Shown piece after piece: positions 1 to 13,186 of a DNA stretch of 64,000 bases. The notes beneath the pieces were generated by a model. The model made no database searches, was not told the DNA's origin, and was given only the letters and a program-made list of their open reading frames with translations. Position 1 is the first letter of the stretch. Every line of letters starts with the position of its first letter. The DNA comes from Parasponia andersonii (taxonomy: Eukaryota; Streptophyta; Magnoliopsida; Rosales; Cannabaceae), in contig JXTB01000142.1 in NCBI GenBank assembly GCA_002914805.1, positions 644,727-708,726 of the forward strand, written 5' to 3'. The position numbers and the translations under genes were made by a program.

Positions 1-76
1 CCTCGATCAGATGAGTGAAATCCGGACGAGGAGGTTCGGCATCCGGCTGGTGCCTCGGAACTCTTCTAGGAGGCAT
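1..76 (-). CDS. Start of a Ty3/gypsy-type gag polyprotein, cut by window edge
   Basis: On the minus strand an ATG at 76 opens a frame with no stop to the window edge; it begins MPPRRVPRHQPDAEPPRP. A proline- and arginine-rich MPPRR start is typical of gag in plant chromovirus-type Ty3/gypsy elements, and it sits where gag should: 114 bases downstream (on this strand) of a tRNA-iMet-like primer-binding site and an LTR. Only 25 codons are visible, so neither the capsid region nor the polymerase can be judged. Whether the element is intact depends on sequence to the left of the window. Confidence 0.6.
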   Translation of the reverse strand, partial: MPPRRVPRHQPDAEPPRPDFTHLIE

Positions 77-189
77 ACTTAAAGTTTGAAACAATATGTC
101 AAACTGTTTGTGTGATAATGATGAATGCTTGTCATAAAAACAACTTCAATCAAGTTTAATGGTGATACGTCCGAGCTGTTGAACTCAAA

Positions 190-201
190 GCTCTGATACT
201 A
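190..201 (-). other. tRNA-iMet primer-binding site of the left-edge retrotransposon
   Basis: The minus strand reads TAGTATCAGAGC, which differs by one base from the usual plant iMet primer-binding site TGGTATCAGAGC. It lies 8 bases inside the LTR end at 210. This fixes the orientation: 5' LTR at 210-2300, internal region running left out of the window. Confidence 0.75.
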
Positions 202-209
202 AAAATTTC

Positions 210-2300
210 TGTCACGACCCAAAACCCGGGCTAGTGACAGAAGGGGAATTTCACAAAGGTAGGAAATTCTTTAATTTATTTGAAAAGTGTCAAAAGTTCT
301 AGTTTTTATAAAAACAGTCCATTTAAATAAAATATTCGGAATTCCATCCTGTGAACCACTCCCACAATTCGTATACACCACCAAACATAAATTGAACAAT
401 TACTTGAAAACATAAAATTAATAAAAAAAAAAACCAAACCCCGCATCATCATCATTCACAACAAATGTCCAATACCAGAATGGCATGCATAAGTTTACAG
501 ACAAAATAGAAAGCAGTAGTCTTGGTTTAATGCTAACACAAAAATCCAAATAGTCCAAAGACTATAATAACAAACTCCTAGCATTACCAAGAGGCGAACT
601 GCAATCAGGATGACCTCTTACTCCTCTTGATCACCAAGATCGCACTGGACACCACCTGAGGAGGAAGGTAAGGGGGGGTGAGCATACAATGCCCAGTAGG
701 AAAATAGTTATCTCGGGAAAAAACAGTTCAGTGATGGGAATCTCCTGCATGGTTAGTTCAAATCCAAAACATACACACACGTATATATATAATCCAAACC
801 GGGAGCCAATGTATATATAACAGTATAATAAAAACTATTACTCCATATGCACATGACACAAATCAACCTATACCCATGAGCTCACATCCTCTCATCTGTG
901 GAAACCCAGGATGATGGCACTAAGTGTACCTAACAGCCTGCCTGATACCTAAGCCCATACCCAGAGGAGACACACATGTGTCGCCTACCAAACTTGGAGG
1001 AGCAACCGAATTGCCTACACCTGCCAAATGGGGAGGTAATCAGAAGTAACAAGACCTTGCGCAAGTTTACAGACTTTCACCGACGGTGGGGCACACAGGG
1101 CCACACTGTAAAACCCACGATGCTAACACGGTACTCATGTATGATCCTATGACACGTGCAATACAGAACTGAAGTGTAAAAACTACTGTACTCTGGTTTT
1201 TCAATAAAACATGCATAATAGGATTTTATAGAAAAACGGGCAGCATAACGACCCCATTTTTTGATATACCCAAAATAACCTGCACACAGCAAATTCCCAG
1301 AGCAGAACAGTATATATCGTATAGCCAGATTCTATCACATATAATTTAAATCATTAAAAACACGCTTGTTCTTATATGTTGCAGAAAATAAGTTTTAACT
1401 CAAAAATGGTATAGAACGAAGGTAACTAAACCCCTACCTCATCAGAATAGCGACACCACGCTATTAAGTCCTTAAGGTGTCGTTGACGATCGCCCGGAGG
1501 GTCGGGAACCAATTCCAAGCCCTCGATCGTCCTCGTGCGAAAAATCAACTTTCTCACCGGAGCTTCAATTCCACAAACGGACTTCTTCACTGAATTCCTA
1601 GCACCCAAAATAACTAGGTTAGACATATAACTTGTCCAATTCAGGTCCAGGTCCACACCGGATCGGTGGCACACAAAACGAGACAAAAATCTCGACCGTC
1701 CGATCTCGATTTTTGTGCCGATCACCAAACTACACAATATATATATATCATACTTCTCCATTTTTCGAGTACATTCCAAAAATGAAATCAAAAACACAAT
1801 CCAACGGCCGGATCGAAAACTAAAATTCAAAAACTCAAAATATTCAAAAATGGTAATTTTTGATTCGGACAGTATGAGGTTGAGATATATATACTTTGAT
1901 GATCCTTGCGACGATACGAATCCAACGAGACTGGTTTAAAGCCGAATGGTGGCCGGAATCGTCGCCGGTGGCCGAATTTCCGAAATGGGTCTAATCGGCT
2001 TTAATGGCTTTTTCCGGCGAACCGGTGGCCGGTGGCCAGCGGCGATAGGCGGTGGAGCTTCGTGGTGACGAGGCGAGGCGACGCCGGTCGGTGAACAGCC
2101 CGGTCAGCGGCAGGCGGCGGCTCTGCAGAGGTTTGGCCGAGAGAGAGAGAGACGAGGGAGAGAAAGAGAGAGATAGAGAGAGAGAGTGTTCTGTGGGGGG
2201 GGACGTGAGAGAGGAGAGAGAGTGATCTGTATATATAAATTTTTTATTTTTTTAATCTGGTCAAAGACCATTTTGCCCTTAAAGAAACTGGGTTTTTACA
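210..2300 (-). repeat. 5' LTR of a Ty3/gypsy-type retrotransposon
   Basis: The block starts TGTCACGACCC and ends GGGTTTTTACA on the plus strand, so on its own strand it runs TGTAAAAACCC to GGGTCGTGACA with TG...CA ends. It is 2091 bp long, is followed on the minus strand by a primer-binding site and gag start, and carries blocks also found, in the other orientation, in the solo LTR at 8704-11022 (compare 1560-1640 with about 9510-9590). A GA-rich stretch lies at 2140-2220. The partner LTR is outside the window, so the target duplication cannot be checked. Confidence 0.8.
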
Positions 2301-3120
2301 GATATGTTGCCAACATTGTAGGTCCTTAGCTCGCTTGATCTAATTACGTTATTCAACAGCTTAAAATGTTTTAGCATTGTCTATATATAGGTTTTTATTT
2401 TTTATTTTTTGTCGCTAGTTGTCCAAATTTTCGTAAATTTGATTCATCTCAACTGTGTGCATAGTGCACACCACGAAAAATTCTCTTTGTCGTTGATTAA
2501 TCGTATTATTAGTATTAATAAAAGCCGTATCGTAATGACTCTTTAGATCAGCCAAAGGAAACTTCGATTGTATCAAAAATCCCCAGTCTTTCGTCCTCAT
2601 CTTTTGTAACAATAATTATGAAATTACTTGGCTTTGGTTTTATAAAATTACTAACATATATGCAGTCTCCATTAACCTTAAAAATGTTGATTCTATTTAT
2701 ATACGTCTTGAGCATTTTTGGATCGAATATTCGAATATTCCCCTAGGAGTTCCAAAATTTTCTTCTGAACTCACCACCATTATTTCTCATTTTCTTCACA
2801 AAGATTCTCCTCTCAGCATATTATTTATGGGGGTCTATTTGTCAACATGTATTATATGGTTATCCATAAACCATAATCCGCCTAACTTACTTGCCAAACT
2901 ATAAGCCATTAATAAATTAAAAGAAAGACACATAGCTTCTTATCAAAACGCATGTAAACAATATATATTCTAAAATTTGGTTCAAGATTTCTTCTAAAAA
3001 TTACTCACCTGTTGTTGTTAATCATGAAATTTTGGTGAACATAAACGTTTAGTAGTTAAGAGAAGTACTTATTGGAAAGAGCAAGAAAAGTATATATTAT
3101 ATATACGCATAGCTATATTT
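2301..3120. other. Intergenic region upstream of the USP-like gene
   Basis: There is no convincing gene here. AT-rich TATA-like runs occur at about 2379-2388 and about 3091-3104. The second lies only about 17-30 bases before the ATG at 3121. If it is the TATA box, transcription would begin near 3120-3130 and translation would more likely start at the in-frame ATG at 3142. Confidence 0.5.
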
Positions 3121-6100
3121 ATGTCTGTTCATTACAAATGTATGGAAGCACAAGAAGTGGTGGTGATTCAAGATTCAGCAACAGAAGTTGGTGTGAGCTT
3201 TATGAAGTGGGCACTGCAAGGCTTGCCACTTAGAGCTGGAGATAAGCTTACTCTTGTCTCAGTTCTTCATCAGGTCAATACTCCTTGTAGGTATTGGTTC
3301 ATCTTATGGAAAAATTATTCATGATTTTATTTTCTTCAAAAATTAATTTTAATCGAGCCTATTCATTGTCGATTAATACTTTCTTCTTCTTCTTTTGTCC
3401 CCCCCCCCCTCTCAAATGGTGAAGTGAAAATCATAGTTATATAGCTATGCTGCTCATGAATAATTCATCAAGTTTTGATGTTACTTTTCTATTTTTCCTT
3501 TTTTTCCTTTTTTTCTATTTTAATTTCTGTACGTAGTGGGATACAGAAGAGTTGATCCATGCTCTATGTTTGGAGCAAACCCTAAAATTGTAGAGTTAGA
3601 ATCAAAAACAATACAGGGGAAGTACGAAAAGCATACAGGGCTTATTGAAATTTCTCAGCTTTGTGAGACACAAAAGGTAAATATGATTGCTGAATTGGTC
3701 TTGGTATATATGAAAAACTAGAGCCCAAGAAAGATGAACTTTTAGTTTGTTTGCCTGAAAAAGACCAACTCTAGTTTTTTACTTTATTTCGCTAACCACT
3801 ATTTTGTCTTTTGGATCAAGATGAAAACAAAGAAAAGAACGAAAAAGGGGAGGAACTAAGGTTTTTTAATTTTATGTGAAATTAGTTTAAAATTATATAC
3901 AATAGCGAGCCAAAAATTTATATGAGTGGGGCTGGTAATTACTAAGCCATGCATTCCTTTGACTTTATGTTTAATTTATACGTTTGAAATAGACTCTTTT
4001 GCAAAAAAAAAAAAAAAAAAAAAAAAGCTTATTTTTTTTTTTTCTTGAAGTTTTTTTTTTTTTTTTTTTTTTCAAATTTTGACGTTTATACTTTGTTTCC
4101 CCTAAATGTGTTAACTTTAAACTCATATTATAAGCTTGAAATAGATTGGATATATGCTCTTATTGAATTGAATTATTAATATAAATTGTTAGGGATTTAT
4201 TTTTGTGTTAATGCTTTAAAACTTATAAGCTCTACATGGGATATTTTTAAAATTTTAAGTTTCTTTTTTCTTTTTCTGGGGTGCATGTGGGGAATTAGGA
4301 AGTCCCTTTTTGCATAGGATGATTAAAGATTCTAACTATTTTCTCAAAATTTCAATTACAACATATGTGAATATGAGTTTTCTCTATTTAATTAACTAAT
4401 TATAATTTACTGTAAATAAATTTAATAATATTTAACAATTTAATAATAATAACTCTTATGTCATATTTTTATATATATATATATATATATAATTCATATA
4501 TCATGTGCCGGTATTATAAAAGTTGAGATTCCTAATATTATTCTTTATTATAATTGAGTTTCTACCTTGCTTTATTTTACATATATATGGAACTTTGAAT
4601 GCCAAGATTTTGTTTTTATTTTTTATTTGTGCTTTTTTTGAGTGATTTTAATATCACTGTTTACATTTCAAAACTACATTTTAAACACAATTGTGCCATT
4701 CATTTTTTTTCCATGGAAAAACCTAGACTTTTATAATTATTACTTATCACCATGAAAGGCATGCGCATATAGGCATAGCCAAAAAGACTTGAGAATAGTT
4801 CAGAAAGAAAAACAACTTGATTTAATTTGGAAACTATGAGCCAACTAAACAATTTTATATTGCTACTTGAGAATGTAGTGCTTCTTTCAGGTTGAATTTA
4901 AGATAGAGGTGGCGACAGGACCTTCATGCAGGCATGTAGGCGTAGAAGCAGCCAAGAACTTGAGTGCAACTCTTGTGATTCTTGCTAGGTAGGAAAGTCA
5001 TATTTAGACTAATTATAGCTGAGTATGAGTATTTTTAATTGAAGTGATATTTTAGGAGTACCTTGAAAAATTATTTTTCTATATTATTGCCACAATGTTC
5101 TATAACGAGGGTTATAACCCACCATAAAATTATGAATTTTTTAGGTATACATAGTCACAAATAACTTACCTCCTGTCAAACAATAATATGATACTCATAG
5201 AAGTCATTCTTCAAAACATTCGTAAAAATATTATTTTAGTCCAAATTAATACTATCCATGTTAATTTCTCAAAAAGTATATGTACCTAATAAAAATAAAA
5301 AATAAAAAGATAAGCACCCTCACCAAAAAAAAACTCTCTCCCATCTCTCTCTCTCTTACACTCCCTCTCTCTGTAGAAATTGTCACAAAACTCCAATTTT
5401 TTTAAGAATAATTATGATATGTACAAAAGAAAAGATTGGAAAATATGAATTGTTTTATTTGTTCTGTAAATTTAAGTTGGGTAAAAATTAATGTCAAAAA
5501 CAAATTAGGTAAAAATTAAAGGCCTTAGATGGTGCCATTTGTCTTTTAACCTTCATAGAATTGACAGAAGGGACGATTTTGCAACTGTTATTGACCTCGG
5601 GAAATAGAATTATCGGGCATATAAAATACACATAAAACTTATAAACTATAATGTGTCATTCATTTTAACCACCTATGATTATTGAAATATAATGCCCATT
5701 ACATAATTAGGGGCTAAAAAAAATATATGTTTTATCATTATATGCATATTTTATGTGATATATTAATCATGTGTCGTTAGCATCACTTTCGGGAAGCAGA
5801 ACTAGTCCTTTAAAAATTAGACCTAATATTTTTTTTTCTTCGTTTTTATTTTTTTTTGGCATAATCTTTTTCCTTATTTAATAGAAATTATAAAATTTGT
5901 TATTTTGAATTCTAATGGAGTAATCTCAACTCATAAAATTTAGCTTTTAAAAAGCAGTTTAGATTAAATGGTTTTGAGTTTATTAACAACTTCTCATCTG
6001 CATCCGTTTTCAAGTTTTTATTTCTGTCTGCTAGCAACGGGATCTCAAATTGATTTGATCCCGAAAAAAAAAAAGCACAGAGCCAGAATTTTTATTTACT

Positions 6101-6867
6101 GGGAGCTAAAATTATACTTTGTTTTGTGGGGTTATTTTGTATTTTTCTTTTATTTTTTAGTGAGGGCTTTGTAAATAATTTTAGCTTATAAAGTACAAAT
6201 GCATATGAATTATTAAACTTTTTTAAAGGAGTGATAAAATTGAGTAGGGGTTCAAGTTCAAGCCTGCTCCCTCCCAGAAAGAAAAGGTAACCATATGCAT
6301 TATCAAAAGGGGTATTCAGTTTTTTTTTTATTTTTTTTTTCCTTTTTGGAAGAGAGGAGGATTCGAATACAAGGAGCCTCCAAATTAGAAGGAAATGTAA
6401 GTGCTAATATTCTCTCTTTAGGAAAATGTCAAAAAAGAATTTCCATGTTATAATCAATGTGGAACAAAAAAAAATAAAATAAAATAAAAAAAAAAACGAA
6501 GGTCTAACCTTAGCCTATGATAAATTTCTTTTGTCTTATATATGAAAATAGGAAATAATACTTCGAATTAAGGATCGTGAAAGTAAATGACGTGAATTAT
6601 TTCACATCTGGAAATTGGAAGAACTGCAGGGAAATGAAGAATGATACGAAGTACTTCTTAGAGAACCTTTCGTGTGGAGTTTCAAGAGTAAAGAGTAATG
6701 GCAAAATTGAAGCATTAAGAGCGCCAAAAGCAAGAGCGAGGCACAATAATGTCAAACTCACCGGAACGATGATGATCAGCCGCCGGAGCATTAAACCGAC
6801 GAATCACAACGATGCAACGTCGTCAGCATCACCGGGTGAAGATGATCTTTTCAGCATAGAAATTTAA
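3121..6867 (+). CDS. Universal stress protein (USP)-like domain protein, 4 exons
   Basis: I assemble four exons: 3121-3286, 3537-3676, 4891-4988 and 6630-6867. All introns have GT and AG ends and the reading frame is kept; the product is 213 aa. The protein begins with a USP-like alpha/beta fold (VVVIQDSATEVG, then WALQGLPLRAGDKLTLVSVL), continues through VEFKIEVATGPS and LSATLVILAR, and then has YFLENLSCGVSRVKSNGKIE, a block I recall from plant nucleotide-alpha-hydrolase-like proteins. The first splice (T|GTAGGT to ACGTAG|TG) gives NTPLGYRRVD, which fits the family; the third makes LAREMKNDTKYF. No kinase domain follows, and the classical glycine-rich ATP loop of bacterial USPs is not obvious. 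An in-frame ATG at 3142 is an alternative start (MEAQEVVV). The tail is basic, then acidic (GEDDLFSIEI). The biochemical role is unknown; the family assignment is from memory of motifs. Confidence 0.75.
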
Positions 6868-8698
6868 CTCCAAGCTACTACTATACATCACTAATAAGAA
6901 AAAGTCTGTTTGTCTTGATTAGGATTTTCTCTCTCTCGGCTCTAGTTTGTAGATAAGTTACTAGCTAGCTAGCAACTTTGTTTATATCATTTTCCAAGTG
7001 TTATTTGAATTTTGAGTCCTTTTTTTTCCTTTAATATGTTGATTGGGATGAATAAGGGTGCATCGTGTTTGTACTCATAATGCAGGTGCCAAGCTATGAA
7101 AATATTCTGAAATGCATGCATGTATAGAAATATGCTTCCCTGTCCGCTCCTTCCTTGATAACCTTGAGAAATAAGCTTGAGTTTTGATCGAATTATTGCT
7201 TAAGTTTGATTGTATTGGAGTTAATTATATTAGTATTAAGGCTGTTTGGTACGATGAGTTTCAAGTTTTTAAGATTAACGGAAAAGCTGAAAAGAGTAAC
7301 GTGATTATTCAGAAACATGAATAACTTTGCTTGATTATACGTTAGAATCTTTTAAGATTCTCAAGAATACTAGAAAATTGTCTTTATTTCGATAGAGAAA
7401 TGTACTGATTTTTTGTATTTTATCCAAAATAATTGAAATAATCATTTTGGCTCTTTTTTTAAATAATGAATACACATATTTTTTTTAAGAATAATATTAA
7501 TTTCTCACAAAATAAAAAAAAATTATTTAAAATAATTATAAAATTCTCAAAATACTCGTAGATCGTTTATAATTTGATGTATTATTTTTAAGAATCATGT
7601 ACTTCTTTAGGTCGTATACGATTTTATATGTTATTTTCTAAAATCGTGTACTTTTTTAGATCGTATACAGTTTTATGTATTATTTTTTTGGAATCGAGTG
7701 AAGGATTCACAGTTTTGAGTTTACGGGGCATATGAAATCTATCACTTCAGATTGCTTTCACATTACCTCATACCCTAGCAAAGTAAGCCCTGATGCATCC
7801 ACTTATCCAAGTTTCATAAAAGCTCAATACCCTCTACCAAATATGGGAATCTCCAAGATTCGTATTTCTACCTAAACTTTAACCTATACCAAACAACCTC
7901 TATAGGTTTTTTAGGTAGAATTATGGACTATAACTTGGAAAAATATATTAAAAAAATTAATAGAAAATATGTAGGACCATGTATTTGAAAAATATGTAGT
8001 AAACATTATATTTTAAAAAATGTGGGACTGGATTTATTAGAAAATAAGAAAGGAAAAAATAGTGTCCCCAAAAAATAAATAAATGAAAAAAAGAAGAAGA
8101 GAGGAATAGAAAAATGGCCGAATTTATGGATGGTTCTCAAACACTATTTCAAAAATTTGCTGAGTTTACAGGAAAAAAAAAAGTTGAAATATGTAAGTTT
8201 TATAAGAAATATGTCCGTATTAAAATTAATATATTTCATATTGATATAATGATATGCAAAAATTGATATAACATACATAGAGTTGATATACAACTATAAA
8301 ATTGATCTACTAAAAACTGTTACTTAAAAAAAGAGTGAGAAAAAAATGATTTATTCAATAGGTAAAAAAACGTTTTTTGAAACTAATTTGAAATGCTCAA
8401 ATAGAATCTAATTCAAAGAAATACTCAAATAGAAAATGTGAGATCTACATTTATTTAGGATAAAAATGAAAGTGTTGCCCAAATGTGACCAAAAGGGACT
8501 GGCTGCCTCTTGGTAGGCTAACCAATTTCTCAAATTAAAGTTTGTCACTTAAATTTTAAAACATCTCAAATTTTCATATTTTTTATATTTGAGAATTTTA
8601 TTTTTGTGGCAATCATTGTGCTATTTGTTATTGTCATAAAACTGATATTACAATATAAAATTCATAATTTACAAACTAGCCTACAAAAGTTAAGAATT
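6868..8698. other. Gene-free AT-rich region 3' of the USP-like gene
   Basis: This stretch holds presumed 3' untranslated sequence, then AT-rich DNA with no coding pattern. The only structure I can support is the short tandem array at 7556-7696, listed separately. Confidence 0.6.
7556..7696. repeat. Degenerate tandem repeat, about 50-bp unit, about 2.8 copies
   Basis: Three successive blocks read (a/g)TCGTNTA...TTTTATRTRTTATTTT..., each followed by AATCRTGTACTTNTTTAG, with period near 50 bp. The third copy is cut short after GGAATCG. Confidence 0.6.
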
Positions 8699-11027
8699 AA
8701 TACTGTGAAATCCCATAGAAAATTGTAAGGACAAATTGGTTTTTTGACTTTAAAAAAAATGAATTTGGACGAATTTGGGTCTAGGTTCATTTGGGCAAAA
8801 ATGTAAAAAAAGTTTGAAAATTAGGGTCAAAATGTAATTATTTAAGGGTATTTTTTAGAAGATTTTTAGAAAACTGGGTCCAAGTGCAAAAAAGAAAAAT
8901 AGTGCTAAATTAACCAGAAGTTGATATGTAGCGCTACAGTTAAAAAAATTACTCATAAATCTCTGCATTTTTCCATTGTTTTTTGATTTGGTCCCCAAAG
9001 AAAACCCAAAACCCGAAATCCGGCGAAGCTCCATTGAGCCACCTTCGGCCATCGTTGCCCCGTGTCACTGATTGATGCCGATGCCCAACTACTGGACGAA
9101 GCTCCCGCCGCCAGAACCAACCCCATCGAAGCCGCCAATCGCCGAAAAAAAACAGAAAACTCCGCGGTTTCTTTTCCTCGCCGGAGCCGATTCCGGCCAC
9201 CGTTCGCTGCGAAATTGGTCGCCATAGACTCATCTCCTCACGGGTGATCTGATGGTAGGTACCTCGTGTCTCAATTTTACTCCGTTTGATTTTAATTTCG
9301 TTTGACAGTTTTGTATGTAATTGGTTTTGAAATTGAGTTTTCGAACAGACCATTAGATTTTAAAATTGATATCATTTTTGGAATCTACGTTGAAAATGGT
9401 AAAAAAATGAGATGTATATTAACTATGTTCCGAAATGGGCTCGAAAAACGAAATCAAACGGCTCAGATTTGCCTCGATTTACGTGTCGTGGGCCCGCATC
9501 CAAATTTGACAAATTATATGTCTAACCTAGGGTTTTTGGTGCTCTGAATTCAATGGTGAAGTCCGTTTCATGATTTGAAGTTCCGTTTGATAATCAAGTA
9601 TTCAAACTAAGGAACCAAAGTTTCGAAAACAACGTCCGCTCTGTCAAACGATACCCAAACGACGCCAAACTTTCTCTATAGCCTTGTAACGCTAGTTGGA
9701 CGCTCGATAGAGGTAGGAATTCGATTACTTGATTCAAAAATTGATTTAATTTATGAATTTTACATATTTTCAATAAATATAGAATTTCGTGAAATAATTT
9801 ATAGAAATTGTGTTAATGTCTATTTTTGACCTGATTTGAGATATAAACTGCCTGAGAGACATGTCACACTGTTTGGCGTATTATATGTACTGTTTTGGAT
9901 TGATTTCTGCAAGAAATTGGATTTTGGGGTTTTGATAGAAAATAGATGTTGTGATGCCAAAATTTTTAGAAAAATCCAAAATGGTTTGAGAACTCAGTTT
10001 TGAGGATTGGAAGTGATTTGATTAAAGAATACTGCATGGTTATTTTGAGATTTTATGGAAATGGTGCATATCCTTATTCTATTATTTATAAAACATTTAT
10101 ATACATTCACATATTTACGATACCCTACATTAGGTGATCGGACTTACGATGCTCTACATTTGGTGATCAGACTTACGATGCCCCATATCGGGTGATCGAA
10201 CTTACGATGCTCTACATTGGGTGATCGAACATACGATACCGCACATCGGGTGATCGGACTTACGATGTCCCACATCGGGTGATCGGACTTACGACGCCTT
10301 TTTAGGTGGCTCGGACTTACGAGTGATCCATTAGGACACTTCGGACATCATAATTGCATTCATGGATATATGTTGGCTTGGATGGATATGAACTAGTTTT
10401 GATGGATATTACAATAGTTTGAAATGTTTGACCATTGGACTATGATTTCTACTTGAGTTTTGTGAACTGTTTTGAATGGAATATTGACCTTACAGGACCT
10501 TCAACATGAGTATATTTTATATATATGTAGGAACTTGTAATTGATTCCCTTATGGGCATTAGCTCACCCATTTCTTCCCTTCAGGTAACACTCAGTGTAA
10601 TTTGGATCAGAAGAGATAAATCGAGACATTTGCAGAACAATTAGTTATTTATATTTTGGTAATTTCCTACAAGACTTGTGAAATATTTAAATTTGAGTAG
10701 AAATTTAGAATACATTAAACTTTATAAATTAGAATATGAAATCTAGACATGGTTTGTATTACTTATGTCTGAGTTTGAGTGTGAGATGATTTGTATTGTA
10801 TGACTATTAAAATAATTATTTTATTTACGGTCTATATTCAATGAGTGACGCATAACTGTGGGATTTTATTTTCATTTAAATATTTTGTTGAGGCCAGTTT
10901 TGAAATGTAAGAGTCCCCAAGGCAAAATTTTGAATGAATTGAGTCTTTTTATTTAGTTTTTTTTGTATTTCTAATTTATGAAATTCCCATTCTGCCATTG
11001 ACCTCGGCCTCAGGTCGTGACAAATAC
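8699..11027 (+). mobile_element. Solo LTR (Ty3/gypsy type) with perfect 5-bp target duplication
   Basis: The LTR spans 8704-11022 (2319 bp), opening TGTGAAATCCC and closing GGTCGTGACA. It is flanked on both sides by AATAC (8699-8703 and 11023-11027). No primer-binding site or gag follows, and no second LTR is present, so it is a solo LTR left by recombination between the two LTRs of an element. The 3' end and several internal blocks match the LTR at 210-2300 read on the opposite strand, so both belong to one family or to close families. Open frames within it (for example 8949-9353 on the minus strand) are not genes. Confidence 0.88.
10125..10320 (+). repeat. Tandem array of about 33-bp units inside the solo LTR
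   Basis: The core GGTGATCGGACTTACGATG recurs with small changes about six times (GGTGATCRRACTTACGATG), separated by CCNCACATCG/CTCTACATT-like spacers. Such short arrays are common in the U3 part of plant gypsy LTRs. Confidence 0.85.
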
Positions 11028-13186
11028 AACCTTCAAATAATAATCTCATGGTTAGTTGGTGACCAATTATTCCCCCAAATTATTGAAAATTTGCAGTATA
11101 GCCCAAACTTAATTCAAAATCTTTTCATAGTGACCCTAAAAAAATCAAGTTTTATCCCAAAATGTTTGAAAATTTTGATTTAGCCTTGGGCGGTCAACAA
11201 AGCCAAATTTGCCAAGGCTCTAAGCCCAAAAACATCTTCAAGATTTATGAAACTCCAAAAAATTAATTGATAACTAGCGTTTAGGATAATATTACTTCTG
11301 AGTTTTTTTCAAAATAATTTTTAGGCTATGCCTTTTATTACTGAAGGTTATGATTTGACCAAAAAAACTCTCATGACAACAAGTAAATATCATAACTCGA
11401 GATTGGGGATTAGTATCCAGAATGGATATTTCATAAAATAGAAATATCAAAATTCAATTTAAAAAGTTAAATAAATTTATAACCATTTGAATTGATCTCT
11501 AAAAATATTTAAGTGAAAGTAGTCTCACAATTAATGCATCATCCTTTAAACATATATTACGTAAAATAATTATTCGAAATTGTGCATAACAAGCTCATCA
11601 CACATCACCCATAGATATAGTTTATACAGACTATAATCAGTTTCGTAAATAACTCTCAAAACTATAAACAAGAGAAAATTCCTACTTATATTCACACTCA
11701 AGAATATAGTAAGAATTTTTAAAATAAACTAGTATTAAGCTCCTAATGCTACCTTCTAAGTCTCCTTCTCTAGGTTACACTAAATACCACTTTAGCAGAA
11801 AGAATGGTGAGCTAACACCCAGTAGAGAAACGATCACAAGTTTTTGAAATAAAAATTATTTTTAATTCACAAATTTTTGCACGATTAGTTTCTTCATTCC
11901 AAATATTTCACAAATTTATCAAACAAATTTATTAAAAACCCACATATATAAACTAATAGCAAAATACAATACATATTATTCAAGTCCACACAAATGCACT
12001 AACTATTACCTAATTCCGCAATACCTAGTTTCATGACATACATGAGTTTTGTATCATCTATATGATGAATGTGACTTATTCCAGTGTTCTAATTGAACAC
12101 TATAATTCTGACGGTCACATGTAACAATATGCAATACAAATGCCTGACATGATGCAGATATGTACGTTTTGTGATCAAATCAATAAATCAAACATGCCAT
12201 ATTTTTCATTCATTCTGAATCATGAATTTAAACCAAAAATTTTTTTCGCAATATTAAAATCATGAAATTCAATTTAATCAAAATCAATCTAACCATTTAT
12301 AATAAACCAATTTAAAAGTAGATGATCGAGTCCCTACCTTAAATTAGTGTAATAAACATATATCGAAGCTTATATGAATTTTTGTGAGTCATTCAAAAGT
12401 TTGTTGGTGAATTAGAAACCAAATTAGCTTATTAGTAAATCACTTTTCCAACCAAGTTTCGACTGAGAAAATTAATATCACTACTAAATTCCTAGCATCT
12501 AGAATAGGTAGCTAAGATATAATTCAACCAATTTAGATTCTAAGCTGAAACCTGACCCTAACATGTCAAACGAAACTATTCACAAACCTCGTGTATTAAA
12601 GTTCGCACCACTTCGATACATATTGATATTTTATATTAAAGTTAATCTCTCGACCTCAATGAATCCGAATTTGAGGCTAAAACTTCGTTTCAAGGTCTCA
12701 AGCCTTAAACGAGCCTAAAATCTAAAAGTTACAAAGATATTATTTTTTGAAATATTTACAAAAATATCACATTTTTCAATTTGAAATTTTGCAAGCCTTC
12801 GGATTTTGATTCAACACCAACATAATCATATTTGTTAATGATTTAATTTCCTTTTTCTCCTCATGTAAATTTCTCAACCTAAATAATTATCTCACAAACA
12901 TATTTATAAAAATACCATAAATAAATTATATAAACGACCAAATCGAAAAAGTATTTACCGATAGTAAATTGATGGCAACAACTGGTTGAGGTTGATCAAA
13001 GAACTCGAGAGAAAAACTCAAATATCGGTAGTGAGCTGAAAGGTGGTCAGACGACAATATTTGGTTGGAAAGCGATGTATTTGGCATTTACTTCGGGAGC
13101 ACCTAGCTTCGGCTATCGGTGACGGTAGGCGAAAAGCTTCATTGGTGACAAGTGGTTCATGTGAATCGGCACATCAGTGACGAAGG

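Noticed and set aside
8949..9353. 134-aa minus-strand frame and overlapping 90-aa frame
   Set aside because: It lies wholly inside the solo LTR in its GC-richer part; the LTR has clear ends and target duplication.
10125..10320. Possible CRISPR-like array of 33-bp units
   Set aside because: The units are contiguous and degenerate without unique spacers, inside a plant LTR.
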